DNA of 16,613 nucleotides. Source: DATEJJ01 sp039649115 (GTDB taxonomy: Bacteria > Actinomycetota > Actinomycetes > Mycobacteriales > Micromonosporaceae). The translations under genes were made by a program, and so were the position numbers. How positions within the stretch are numbered: the stretch's first letter is position 1; every line of letters starts with the position of its first letter. The notes beneath the pieces are model-generated. The model worked only from the letters and a program-made list of their open reading frames with translations, was not told the origin of the DNA and did no database searches. Positions 6,936 through 14,929 of the stretch are shown one piece after another. The stretch spans positions 1-16,613 of the forward strand of contig JBBWZQ010000218.1 of the NCBI GenBank assembly GCA_039649115.1, in the 5' to 3' direction.

Positions 6936-7790
6936 GTGAAGTTGCTGCGAGTGGGCCCACCCGGGGCAGAGCGTCCGGCGGTGCTGGATTCCGCGGGTGA
7001 GCTGCGCGACCTGACGGGCGTGGTGGACGACATCGCGGGGCCGGTGCTGTCCCCGGACGGCCTGGCCGGTCTCGCCGCCGCGGCAGCCGGCGACCTGCCC
7101 GTCCTCGACCGCGCCGCGGTGCGGATCGGCCCGCCGGTGGCCCGGCCGGGAAAGATCGTCTGTATCGGGCTCAACTACCGCGACCACGCCGAGGAGACCA
7201 ACGCCACCCTGCCGGGCGAGCCCGTGCTGTTCATGAAGGCCAGCAACACGGTGGTCGGCCCGCACGACGACGTGCTGATCCCGCGGGGCAGCGTGAAGAC
7301 CGACTGGGAGGTGGAGCTCGCGGTCGTCATCGGCACGCCGGCGCGGTACCTGGACTCGGCGGCCGACGCGCTGCGCTGCGTCGCCGGGTACGCGGTCGCC
7401 AACGACGTGTCGGAGCGCGAGTTCCAGCTCGAGCGCGGCGGGCAGTGGGACAAGGGCAAGTCGTGCGAGACCTTCAACCCGCTGGGTCCCTGGCTGGTCA
7501 CCGCGGACGAGGTACCGGATCCGCAGCAGTTGGGCCTGCGGCTGTGGGTCAACGGCCGGCCGCGGCAGGACGGGAACACCAAGGACATGGCGTTCGGAGT
7601 CGCCGAGATCGTCCAGTACCTCAGCCGGTTCATGGTGCTGGAGCCGGGTGACGTGATCAACACCGGTACCCCGGCCGGGGTGGCGCTGGGCCAGCCGGAG
7701 CCCAGGCCCTACCTGCGCCCCGGCGACCTGGTCGAGCTGGAGATCGACGGGCTGGGCCGGCAGCGGCAACGCCTGGTGGCCGCCCCGTGA
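6936..7790 (+). CDS. Fumarylacetoacetate hydrolase family protein, likely 2,4-diketo-3-deoxy-L-fuconate hydrolase
   Basis: 284 residues, cytoplasmic. The FAH fold core starts near GKIVCIGLNYRDHAEE (about residues 73-88). Metal ligands are E125 and E127 in DWEVEL and D157 in ANDVSERE; the C-terminal block contains the NTGTPAGV motif. Many FAH members cleave or hydrate 2,4-diketo acids. In the oxidative L-fucose route known from Xanthomonas, such an enzyme splits 2,4-diketo-3-deoxy-L-fuconate into pyruvate and L-lactate. The neighbouring dehydratase and SDR make exactly that substrate, so this last step is assigned from context. The GTG start at 6936 follows AAGGG (6925-6929) by six bases. It is the first gene of the operon, next to the operator, and its stop overlaps the next start (GTGA). 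The alternative, a ureidoglycolate- or acylpyruvate-hydrolase paralogue, is less likely here. Confidence 0.85.
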   Translation: MKLLRVGPPGAERPAVLDSAGELRDLTGVVDDIAGPVLSPDGLAGLAAAAAGDLPVLDRAAVRIGPPVARPGKIVCIGLNYRDHAEETNATLPGEPVLFMKASNTVVGPHDDVLIPRGSVKTDWEVELAVVIGTPARYLDSAADALRCVAGYAVANDVSEREFQLERGGQWDKGKSCETFNPLGPWLVTADEVPDPQQLGLRLWVNGRPRQDGNTKDMAFGVAEIVQYLSRFMVLEPGDVINTGTPAGVALGQPEPRPYLRPGDLVELEIDGLGRQRQRLVAAP

Positions 7791-9142
7791 GTGACCGACG
7801 GCGCGCTCCCCTCAGCGCAGGAGCGGGCCCGGCGAGCATCACATCGCTGGACACGTACGACGTCCGGTTCCCGACGTCCCGGGACCTGGACGGGTCGGAC
7901 GCGATGAACCCGGACCCCGACTACTCCGCCGCGTACGTGGTGCTGCGCACCGACGCCGGGGACGGGCACGAGGGGCACGGCTTCGCGTTCACCATCGGTC
8001 GGGGCAACGACATCGAGGCCGCCGCCATCGGGGCGCTGCGCCCGTACCTGCTCGGGCGGCCGTTGCTGCCGTTGCTGGAGAACCTGGGCGGCTTCTGGAA
8101 GGAGCTGGTGCACGACTCGCAGCTGCGCTGGCTGGGCCCGGAGAAAGGCGTCATGCACATGGCCATCTCGGCCGTGGTCAACGCGCTGTGGGATCTGAAG
8201 GCCAAGCGCGCCGGCCGGCCGCTGTGGCTGCTGCTGGCCGAGATGTCCCCGGAGGAGCTGGTGTCCCTTGTGGACTTCCGGTACCTCACGGACGCGCTGA
8301 CCCCCGACGACGCGCTGGAGATCCTGCGCCGGGCGCAGCCGGGCCGGGCGGGGCGCGTCGAGGCGCTGCGGGAGCGCGGCTATCCGGCGTACGCCACGTC
8401 ACCGGGCTGGCTGGGCTACTCCGACGACAAGCTGCGCGTGCTGTGCAAGGAGGCGGTCGCGCAGGGCTTCACCCAGATCAAGCTCAAGGTCGGCGCCGAC
8501 CTCGCGGACGACCTGCGCCGCATCCGCATCGCCCGCGAGGTGTGCGGCCCGGACATCCGCATTGCCGTGGATGCCAACCAGCGGTGGGACGTGCAGCCGG
8601 CGATCGACTGGGTACGGGAGCTGGCGCCGTACCACCCGTGGTGGGTGGAGGAGCCGACCAGCCCGGACGACGTACTCGGGCACGCCACGATCGCGCGCGC
8701 GATCGCCCCGATCAAGGTGGCGACCGGCGAGCACGTGCAGAACCGGGTCATCTTCAAGCAGATGCTCCAGGCCGGCGCGCTGTCGTACCTGCAACTGGAC
8801 GCGGCGCGGGTGGCGGGGGTCAACGAGAACGTGGCGATCCTCCTGCTGGCCGCGAAGTTCGGGGTGCCGGTGTGCCCCCACGCGGGCGGTGTCGGACTCT
8901 GCGAACTCGTACAGCACCTGTCGATGTTCGACTACGTGGCGGTCTCCGGCTCGATGGACGACCGGGTCATCGAGTACGTCGACCACCTGCACGAACACTT
9001 CGTGGACCCGGTCGTGATCCGCGGCGGCCGGTACCTGGCGCCGTCCGCGCCCGGCTTCTCGGCGACGATGCGCCCGGAGACGCTCACCGCGTACGCGTAC
9101 CCCCATGGTCCTATGTGGATGGACGAGGCCCCGCATGGGTGA
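7787..9142 (+). CDS. fucD: L-fuconate dehydratase (enolase superfamily)
   Basis: 451 residues. It removes water from L-fuconate to give 2-keto-3-deoxy-L-fuconate. The sequence shows the mandelate-racemase-type active site: K232-L-K234 in IKLKVGADL, D262 and N264 in DANQRW, E288/E289 in WVEEPTSPDD, E315 in GEHVQNR and H365 in CPHAGGVGL. The segments DPDYSAAYVV, LRWLGPEKGV, DFRYLTDALTPDDALEIL and EYVDHLHEHF are characteristic of the L-fuconate dehydratase/ENOSF1 branch, which makes the substrate call unusually firm and anchors the interpretation of the whole operon. The GTG start overlaps the previous stop as GTGA. It gives about 17 residues before the conserved TSLDTYDVRFPTS segment, slightly longer than usual. 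It overlaps the next gene by eight bases. Confidence 0.95.
   Translation: MSDRRRAPLSAGAGPASITSLDTYDVRFPTSRDLDGSDAMNPDPDYSAAYVVLRTDAGDGHEGHGFAFTIGRGNDIEAAAIGALRPYLLGRPLLPLLENLGGFWKELVHDSQLRWLGPEKGVMHMAISAVVNALWDLKAKRAGRPLWLLLAEMSPEELVSLVDFRYLTDALTPDDALEILRRAQPGRAGRVEALRERGYPAYATSPGWLGYSDDKLRVLCKEAVAQGFTQIKLKVGADLADDLRRIRIAREVCGPDIRIAVDANQRWDVQPAIDWVRELAPYHPWWVEEPTSPDDVLGHATIARAIAPIKVATGEHVQNRVIFKQMLQAGALSYLQLDAARVAGVNENVAILLLAAKFGVPVCPHAGGVGLCELVQHLSMFDYVAVSGSMDDRVIEYVDHLHEHFVDPVVIRGGRYLAPSAPGFSATMRPETLTAYAYPHGPMWMDEAPHG
9125..9128 (+). promoter_or_regulatory. Ribosome binding site (GAGG) for the SDR gene
   Basis: GAGG lies six bases before the ATG at 9135, inside the end of the dehydratase gene. 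It supports that start, which gives the usual short SDR N-terminus, over an in-frame upstream ATG at 9105. Confidence 0.55.
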
Positions 9143-9890
9143 GTTCGACGACCTGGCCGCGGTGGTGACCGGCGGTGCCTCCGGCATCGGCCTCGCCACC
9201 GCCACGCTCCTGGCCGCGCGCGGCGCCCGGGTGGCCTGCCTGGACCTCGAACCCGGCGGCCTGCCCGAGCCGCTGCTCGGCCTGAAGGCCGACGTGAGCG
9301 ACGACATCGAGGTGCGCGCCGCGGTGCAGGCGGCGGCGCAGGCGCTCGGCGGCATCGACATCCTGGTCAACAACGCGGGCATCGGTGCGCAGGGCACCGT
9401 GGCGGACAACTCCGACGCCGAGTGGCACCGCGTCTTCGACGTGAACGTGGTCGGCATGGTGCGCGTCTCGCGCGCCGCCCTGCCGCACCTCCGCGAGTCA
9501 CGGCATGCCGCGATCGTGAACACCTGCTCGATCGCGGCCCATGCCGGGTTGCCCGACCGGGCGCTGTACAGCGCGAGCAAGGGGGCCGTCCAGTCGCTGA
9601 CCCTGGCGATGGCGGCCGACCACCTCGCCGAGGGGATCCGGGTCACGTGCGTGAGCCCCGGCACGGCCGACACCCCGTGGGTGCGCAGGCTGCTGGCCGC
9701 GGCTGATGACCCGGATGCCGAGCTGCGCGCGCTGGCCGCGCGCCAGCCCAACGGCCGGTTGGTCAGCGCGGAGGAGGTCGCCGCGGCGATCGCCTACCTC
9801 GCCAGCCCGCTGGCCGGCGCGACGACCGGTACCGTGCTCGCCGTCGACGGCGGCATGCACGGCCTCCGGCTCCGCCCACCCTCCCAGTGA
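9135..9890 (+). CDS. SDR oxidoreductase, likely 2-keto-3-deoxy-L-fuconate 4-dehydrogenase
   Basis: 251 residues, a classical short-chain dehydrogenase. The cofactor loop TGGASGIG is at 12-19 and is followed by the acidic D in ACLDLE, which favours NAD(H) over NADP(H). LVNNAG lies near residue 80. The catalytic set is S132, Y145 and K149 (YSASK), with VSPGTADTPW after it and a C-terminal VDGGMHG. In the oxidative L-fucose pathway this enzyme oxidises C4 of 2-keto-3-deoxy-L-fuconate, feeding the FAH-family lyase. The substrate assignment comes from its position between the dehydratase and the rest of the operon. The ATG at 9135 sits in an 8-base overlap (ATGGGTGA) with the dehydratase stop, typical of translational coupling. 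Confidence 0.87.
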   Translation: MGEFDDLAAVVTGGASGIGLATATLLAARGARVACLDLEPGGLPEPLLGLKADVSDDIEVRAAVQAAAQALGGIDILVNNAGIGAQGTVADNSDAEWHRVFDVNVVGMVRVSRAALPHLRESRHAAIVNTCSIAAHAGLPDRALYSASKGAVQSLTLAMAADHLAEGIRVTCVSPGTADTPWVRRLLAAADDPDAELRALAARQPNGRLVSAEEVAAAIAYLASPLAGATTGTVLAVDGGMHGLRLRPPSQ

Positions 9891-9923
9891 GCACCACCCA
9901 CACCCCTTCACGAGCGAGGCATA

Positions 9924-10970
9924 ATGATCAACCGCAGAACGGCGGTCTTCGCCGCCGGAATCGCCCTGCTGGCCGTGGCCGCCACCGCCTGCAACCGGTC
10001 CAGCAGCCCGAGCAGCGGCAGCAGCGGCGGCACCGCCGCCGGCAAGGTCGGCATCGACCTGCCGCGCTCGGACTCCGACTTCTGGAACTCGTACGCCAAA
10101 TACGTCAACAGCGACGTCACCAGCATGGGCATCTCGGCGCTGACGCCGACCGACTCGGCCAATGACATCACCAAGCTGGCCGCCAACGTGCAGTCCCTGG
10201 TGGCGCAGGGCGCCAAGGCGATCGTGATGGCGCCCCAGGACACCGCCGCGGTCGCGCCCACGCTGAGCATGCTGGCCGGCAAGAACATCCCGGCGGTCAG
10301 CGTGGACACCCGGCCGGACACCGGCAAGGTGTTCATGGTCGTGCGCGCGGACAACCGGGCGTACGGCACCAAGGCGTGCGAGTTCCTCGGGCAGAAGCTG
10401 AACAACAAGGGCACGGTCGTCGAGTTCGAGGGCGACCTCGCCTCGATCAACGGCCGGGACCGTTCCGAGGCGTTCGGCGCCTGCATGCAGCAGAAGTTCC
10501 CCGGCGTCAAGGTGGTCGCCGCGGAGACCAACTGGAAGGGCGACGTCGCCTCCGCGAAGCTGCAGAACGCGCTGAACCAGGGCGCGGTCAACGGCATCTA
10601 CATGCAGGCCGGCGGCGTGTTCCTGGCGCCAACCATCGCGCTGCTGCAGCAGAAGAACCTGCTGGTGCCGCCGACCGACCCGAAGCACGTGTTCATCGTG
10701 TCCAACGACGGCATCCCGGCCGAGTTCGCCGCGATCAAGGCGGGCCAGATCGACGCGACCGTGTCCCAGCCGGCCGACCTGTACGCGAAGTACGCGCTGT
10801 TCTACGCGCAGCAGGCGCTGGCCGGCAAGACGTTCCAGGCCGGCCCGACCGACCACAACTCGACCATCGTCACCATCCCCAACGGTTTGGAGGACCAGCT
10901 TCCCGCGCCGCTGGTGACCGGTGACAATGTGAACGACCAGTCGCTGTGGGGCAACCAGGTAGGCAAGTGA
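9924..10970 (+). CDS. Sugar ABC transporter substrate-binding lipoprotein (RbsB type), probably L-fucose
   Basis: 348 residues. A lipoprotein signal peptide (MINRR, hydrophobic stretch, AATAC) places the lipidated Cys at residue 23, followed by a Ser/Gly-rich tether (24-40). The rest is a two-lobed periplasmic-binding-protein type I sugar receptor: GKVGIDLPRSDSDFWNS at the N-terminal strand, NVQSLVAQGAKAIVMAPQDT, then SVDTRPD, and a late VSNDGIPAEFAAIKAGQ segment typical of ribose/xylose-class receptors. It captures sugar outside the membrane and passes it to the permease. L-fucose as ligand is inferred from the operon. A 33-base gap separates it from the SDR gene, with its own ribosome binding site (GAGG at 9916-9919). 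This suggests independent, probably stronger, translation, as is common for binding proteins. Confidence 0.9.
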   Translation: MINRRTAVFAAGIALLAVAATACNRSSSPSSGSSGGTAAGKVGIDLPRSDSDFWNSYAKYVNSDVTSMGISALTPTDSANDITKLAANVQSLVAQGAKAIVMAPQDTAAVAPTLSMLAGKNIPAVSVDTRPDTGKVFMVVRADNRAYGTKACEFLGQKLNNKGTVVEFEGDLASINGRDRSEAFGACMQQKFPGVKVVAAETNWKGDVASAKLQNALNQGAVNGIYMQAGGVFLAPTIALLQQKNLLVPPTDPKHVFIVSNDGIPAEFAAIKAGQIDATVSQPADLYAKYALFYAQQALAGKTFQAGPTDHNSTIVTIPNGLEDQLPAPLVTGDNVNDQSLWGNQVGK

Positions 10971-12559
10971 GCGATCCGGCACCGGACACCGACCCCGTCG
11001 CCGAGGCGGTCGGGATCAGCAAGCGCTTCGGCGCCACCGTGGCCCTCGCGGACGTGGGGCTCACGGTGGCGCCGGGGGAGGCGCACGCCCTGGTCGGCCG
11101 CAACGGCGCCGGCAAGTCCACCCTCGTGTCGGTCCTCACCGGGCTGCTCCGCCCGGACGAGGGCCAGGTGCTCTTCGACGGGCGCCCCGCGCCGCCGGCC
11201 ACCGACCGGTCCGCGTGGCGCCAGAAGGTCGCCTGCGTGTACCAGAAGTCCACCATCATCCCCACCCTGTCGGTCGCGGAGAACCTGTACCTCAACCGCC
11301 AGGACGACGTGGGGCGGGAACGCAGCCGGAGCCGGTCTTCGGCGGCGGCGAGCACGGCTGGAGGCCGGCATGGCCCGGTGGCCGGTGCGATCTCGTGGGG
11401 GCGGGTCCGAGCGGAGGCCGGCCGGCTGCTGGGCACCTGGGGCATCGACGTGGATCCCCGGGCACTGGCCGGGGAGCTGACCGTCGAGCAGCGGCAGACC
11501 GTGGAGATCGCGCGGGCACTGTCGTTCGGTGCCCGCTTCATCATCCTCGACGAGCCGACCGCGCAGCTCGACGGCGCCGGCATCAACCGCCTCTTCGAGC
11601 GGCTGCGCGGCCTGCGGGCGGCCGGGGTGGCCTTCCTGTTCATCTCCCACCACCTGCAGGAGGTGTACGAGATCTGCCAGACGGTCACGGTGTACCGCGA
11701 CGCGCGGCACGTGCTCACCGCGCCCGTCGCGGAACTGGGCCGGGAGGCGTTGGTCGAGGCCATGACCGGCGAGGCGGTCGGCCTGCGGGAGATCGGTTCG
11801 ACCGGCGGGCACGCCCGGGACGCGGTGGCGCTGTCCGTCGAGGGCCTGCGCCTGGACGGCGCCTACGAGGACCTTTCCTTGGGGGTACGGGCGGGTGAGG
11901 TGCTCGGGCTCGCCGGTGCCGGTGGTTCCGGCGTGGTCGCCGTCGGCGAGACGGTCGTCGGGCTGCGCCGGCAGGGCTCCGGCCGGGTACTGGTGGACGG
12001 TCGGGAGGTCCGGCCGGGCAGCGTACCGGCGGCGCTGGCCGCCGGCATCGGCTTCGTCCCCGAGGACCGGCACCGGCAGGGCCTGGTGCCGCTGCGCTCG
12101 GTCGGCGAAAACCTCACGCTGACCATCGCCGACCGGCTGGGCCGCTTCGGCTTCGTCTCCGGTGCCCGGCGGCGGCGCGCGGCGCTGGACCTGATGCGCG
12201 GCCTGGACGTGAAGGCGGCCGGACCGGACCAGCCGGTGTCCGCGCTGTCCGGTGGCAACCAGCAGAAGGTCGTGATGGGCCGCGCGGTGGCCAGCGAGCC
12301 CAAGGTGCTGGTGCTCATCCGGCCCACCGCCGGGGTGGACGTGAAGTCGAAGGAGACCCTGCTGGGTGCGGTGGCGGCCGCGGCGCAGCAGGGCTGCGCG
12401 GCGCTGATCGTGTCGGACGAGCTGGACGACCTGCGGGCCGCGGACCGGGTGATCGTGATGTTCCAGGGCCGGGTCGTCGGGGAGCTGCCCCGCGGCTGGA
12501 CCGACCGGCGGATGGTGGCCGCGATCGAGGGACTGGCATTCGAGGAGAGCCATGGTTGA
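10967..12559 (+). CDS. Sugar ABC transporter ATPase (double NBD, RbsA/XylG type)
   Basis: 530 residues with two nucleotide-binding domains. NBD1 has an intact Walker A (GRNGAGKST, 44-52), Walker B (FIILDEPT, D195 and E196) and switch His (ISHHLQ), but its signature is ELTVEQRQ rather than LSGGQ. NBD2 has a good signature (LSGGNQQK, from 427), but its Walker A position reads LAGAGGSG (315-322), its Walker B reads LVLIRPTAGVD (I451, R452 in place of Asp-Glu), and no switch His is evident. One composite site should therefore hydrolyse ATP and the other should not. NBD1 also carries a Ser/Arg/Ala-rich insertion at about residues 113-142. The GTG start at 10967 overlaps the binding-protein stop (GTGA), and the end overlaps the permease gene by eight bases. 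Transport of L-fucose is inferred from context. Confidence 0.92.
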   Translation: MSDPAPDTDPVAEAVGISKRFGATVALADVGLTVAPGEAHALVGRNGAGKSTLVSVLTGLLRPDEGQVLFDGRPAPPATDRSAWRQKVACVYQKSTIIPTLSVAENLYLNRQDDVGRERSRSRSSAAASTAGGRHGPVAGAISWGRVRAEAGRLLGTWGIDVDPRALAGELTVEQRQTVEIARALSFGARFIILDEPTAQLDGAGINRLFERLRGLRAAGVAFLFISHHLQEVYEICQTVTVYRDARHVLTAPVAELGREALVEAMTGEAVGLREIGSTGGHARDAVALSVEGLRLDGAYEDLSLGVRAGEVLGLAGAGGSGVVAVGETVVGLRRQGSGRVLVDGREVRPGSVPAALAAGIGFVPEDRHRQGLVPLRSVGENLTLTIADRLGRFGFVSGARRRRAALDLMRGLDVKAAGPDQPVSALSGGNQQKVVMGRAVASEPKVLVLIRPTAGVDVKSKETLLGAVAAAAQQGCAALIVSDELDDLRAADRVIVMFQGRVVGELPRGWTDRRMVAAIEGLAFEESHG

Positions 12560-13601
12560 CGTATCTCCGGCATCGGCGGACACGCTGCCCGCACCGGGCG
12601 CGGCGGCGGGCCGCTCGTCCGCCAGCCTGCGCGCGCGGCTGCGCCGGTTCCGCGACTTCTCGCTGATCCCGGTCATCCTGCTGCTGCTGGTCGTCGGCTT
12701 CATCGCCAGCCCGAACTTCCTCACCACCGACAACATGCTGGCGGTACTGCAGCAGGCGACCGAGCTGAGCGTGCTGGTACTGGCCGAGGCGCTGGTGCTC
12801 ATCGCCGGGCAGATGGACCTGTCGCTGGAGTCCACCATCGGGCTGGCTCCGGTGATCGCGGTCTGGCTGGTGCTGCCGGCGCACGGCGGCCGCTTCAACG
12901 GGCTGGGACTCGGCCTGCCCGGCTGGACGGCGCTCCCGCTGTGCCTGGTCATCGGCGCGGCGATCGGCGCGCTGATCGGGTTGCTGCGGGTCATGGTGCG
13001 GCTCAACGCGTTCATTGTCACGCTGGGCATGCTGATCACGCTGCGCGGGCTGCAGACGGCGATCACCGGTGGCCAGTCCATCTTCCAGCTGCCCGGCTCC
13101 TTCACCTACCTGGGCAGCACCTCCTGGATCGGGATACCCGCCTCGGTGTGGGTGTGCGCGCTGCTGTTCGCGGCCGGCGTCGGCGTGCTCGGCTGGTACC
13201 GGCACGGCCGCGCCCTGTACGCGGTGGGCGGCAACGCCGACGCGGCGCGGGCGGCGGGCATCCGCGCCGACCGGCTGGTCTGGATCGTGTTCATCGTGGC
13301 CGGCACCCTGGCCGCGTTCGCCGGCATCCTGTACACCGGGCACTACGGCTCGATCGCGGCGACCCAGGGCCAGGGGATGATCTTCCGGGTGTTCGCCGCC
13401 ACCGTCATCGGCGGGGTCAGCCTCAACGGCGGCCGGGGCAGCATCTTCGGCGCGCTGACCGGCGCGGTGACGCTCCAGCTCATCGACAATGTGCTCAGCT
13501 TCGCCGGGGTACCGCCGGTGTGGGAGCAGTTCCTCGACGGCGTCATCATCCTGGGCGCGCTGGTCGTCTCCCGCTTCGCTTCGGGTGAAGCGCAGGACTG
13601 A
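12552..13601 (+). CDS. Sugar ABC transporter permease (RbsC type), probably L-fucose
   Basis: 349 residues, an integral membrane protein of the BPD_transp_2 family with roughly 8-10 hydrophobic segments. Markers include SPNFLTTDN after the first segment, AGQMDLSLES in an early loop, NAFIVTLGMLITLRGL, YAVGGNADAARAAGI (the cytoplasmic coupling region facing the ATPase) and the small-residue-rich VIGGVSLNGGRGSIFGALTGA near the end. Residues 1-30 are a soluble Ala/Arg-rich tail. It is the only permease in the operon, so the complex is probably a homodimer of this subunit with the fused ATPase. GAGGAG (12542-12547) precedes the ATG, which overlaps the ATPase stop (ATGGTTGA). Confidence 0.93.
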   Translation: MVDVSPASADTLPAPGAAAGRSSASLRARLRRFRDFSLIPVILLLLVVGFIASPNFLTTDNMLAVLQQATELSVLVLAEALVLIAGQMDLSLESTIGLAPVIAVWLVLPAHGGRFNGLGLGLPGWTALPLCLVIGAAIGALIGLLRVMVRLNAFIVTLGMLITLRGLQTAITGGQSIFQLPGSFTYLGSTSWIGIPASVWVCALLFAAGVGVLGWYRHGRALYAVGGNADAARAAGIRADRLVWIVFIVAGTLAAFAGILYTGHYGSIAATQGQGMIFRVFAATVIGGVSLNGGRGSIFGALTGAVTLQLIDNVLSFAGVPPVWEQFLDGVIILGALVVSRFASGEAQD

Positions 13602-13605
13602 TCGC

Positions 13606-13615
13606 AGGAGGAGGG
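13606..13615 (+). promoter_or_regulatory. Strong ribosome binding site before the mutarotase gene
   Basis: AGGAGGAGGG contains a full AGGAGG match ending eight bases before the GTG at 13620. It is the strongest such site in the operon and restarts translation after one of the only two non-overlapping junctions. It fixes the GTG start of a short gene. Confidence 0.75.
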
Positions 13616-13619
13616 AATC

Positions 13620-13931
13620 GTGCAACGGATCGCCCTGCACACCCGGCTCGCGCCGGGCAGGGAGGACGAGTACGAGAAGGTGCACGCGGTCATCCCGGCC
13701 GGGCTGGACGCGGCGCTGCGCGAGGCCGGCGTGCGCGCGTGGCGGATCTGGCGGGACGGCCGGGACCTGTTCCACGTGGTGGAGGTCGACGACTACCAGC
13801 GCATGCGCCACCTGCTGCGCGACCACCCGGCCAACGTGCCGTGGCAGGCCCGGATGGCCCAGCTGCTGGAGGTGGAGGATGACTACTCCGGCGGCGACAC
13901 GGGGCTGCGCCTGGTGTGGGAGCTGCCGTGA
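13620..13931 (+). CDS. L-rhamnose mutarotase family protein (RhaM/YiiL, DUF718), likely acting on L-fucose
   Basis: 103 residues, the usual length of the family. It is a ferredoxin-like fold that interconverts alpha and beta anomers of a 6-deoxy sugar. Y18 and H22 in EDEYEKVH occupy the same positions as the active-site Tyr and His of E. coli RhaM. A hydrophobic FHVVEVDD strand and a PWQARMAQLL helix follow as expected. Every informative neighbour points to L-fucose, and no rhamnose isomerase, kinase or rhamnonate dehydratase is present. I therefore infer that it supplies the anomer used by the adjacent dehydrogenase; the unrelated FucU family does this in enteric bacteria. A very strong ribosome binding site precedes the GTG, and its stop overlaps the next start (GTGA). 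Confidence 0.85.
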   Translation: MQRIALHTRLAPGREDEYEKVHAVIPAGLDAALREAGVRAWRIWRDGRDLFHVVEVDDYQRMRHLLRDHPANVPWQARMAQLLEVEDDYSGGDTGLRLVWELP

Positions 13932-14929
13932 AGGCATTTCCGGTGGGCCGCTCGGCGGTGGCGGTCACCGCGCTGGGGCTGGGCGCCGCGTCGCTGGGCA
14001 ACCTGTACCGGAGCGTCTCCGACGAGGACGCGGCGTCCACTGTGGACGCCGCGTGGGACGCCGGGGTGCGCTACTTCGACACGGCGCCGCACTACGGTCT
14101 CGGCCTGTCCGAGCGGCGGCTGGGCGCGGCGCTGCGGGACCGGCCGCGGGCGGAGTACGTGCTGTCCACAAAGGTCGGTCGGCTGCTGGTGGACAACCCG
14201 GGCGGCGCCGACCGGCGTGACCTCGACAACGGCTTCGACGTGCCGGCCGGCCTGCGCCGGGTGTGGGACTTCTCCGCCGACGGGGTACGGCGCAGCCTGT
14301 CCGACAGCCTCACCAGGCTGCGCCTGGACCGGGTGGACGTGGTGCTCATCCACGACCCGGAGGAGAGCGACGACCCATCGGCGGCCCTGGACCAGGCCTA
14401 CCCGGCGCTGCACGAGCTGCGTGCCCAGGGCGTGATCGGCGCGGTCGGAGTGGGCTCGAAGCAGTGCCAGATCCTGACCCGGTTCGCCACCGATACCGAC
14501 ATCGACACGGTGATGCTGGCCGGCCGGTACACGCTGCTGGAGCAGCCGGCCCTGGACGAGCTGCTGCCCGCGTGCGAGCGGCGCGGCGTGTCCGTCCTCA
14601 ACGTGGGCGTCTTCAACAGCGGCCTGCTCGCCGTGGACTGGCCGGACGCGAGCCGCCCGTACGAGTACGGCACGGTGCCGGCCGCGCTGCTGGAGCGGGC
14701 GCGGCGCATCGCGACCCGGTGCCAGAAGTACGGGGTGAGCCTGCCCCAGGCCGCGCTCGTGTTCGCCGCGGCCCACCCGACCGTGGCCACGGTCGTGGTC
14801 GGCGCCGGCCGGCCGGCCCACCTGACCCGCAACGCGCAGCTGCTGGCGAGGCCGCTGCCGCCGGGCGACCTGTGGCGCGAGCTGGTCGCCGAGGACCTGC
14901 TGCGCCCCGACGCCCCGGTGCCGTCGTGA
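13928..14929 (+). CDS. Aldo/keto reductase, likely L-fucose dehydrogenase
   Basis: 333 residues, NAD(P)-dependent TIM-barrel enzyme. The catalytic tetrad is visible: D51 and Y56 in YFDTAPHYG, K82 in STKVGR and H142 in VVLIHDPEE. The GLSERRLG and DSLTRLRLDRVD segments and the AHPTVATVVVGAG cofactor-binding stretch fit the D-threo-aldose 1-dehydrogenase/L-fucose dehydrogenase group. It would oxidise C1 of L-fucose to L-fuconolactone, the first committed step. The next gene, a lactonase, fits this. The GTG start at 13928 overlaps the mutarotase stop, and its own stop overlaps the lactonase start (both GTGA), so these three proteins are probably made in fixed proportion. The exact sugar (L-fucose, D-arabinose or L-galactose are similar) is inferred from the operon. 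Confidence 0.88.
   Translation: MKAFPVGRSAVAVTALGLGAASLGNLYRSVSDEDAASTVDAAWDAGVRYFDTAPHYGLGLSERRLGAALRDRPRAEYVLSTKVGRLLVDNPGGADRRDLDNGFDVPAGLRRVWDFSADGVRRSLSDSLTRLRLDRVDVVLIHDPEESDDPSAALDQAYPALHELRAQGVIGAVGVGSKQCQILTRFATDTDIDTVMLAGRYTLLEQPALDELLPACERRGVSVLNVGVFNSGLLAVDWPDASRPYEYGTVPAALLERARRIATRCQKYGVSLPQAALVFAAAHPTVATVVVGAGRPAHLTRNAQLLARPLPPGDLWRELVAEDLLRPDAPVPS

Noticed and set aside
10802..13105. Long minus-strand open frame opposite the ABC transporter genes
   Set aside because: The plus strand encodes clear ABC transporter proteins with matching motifs; the opposite frame gives low-complexity sequence without family features.
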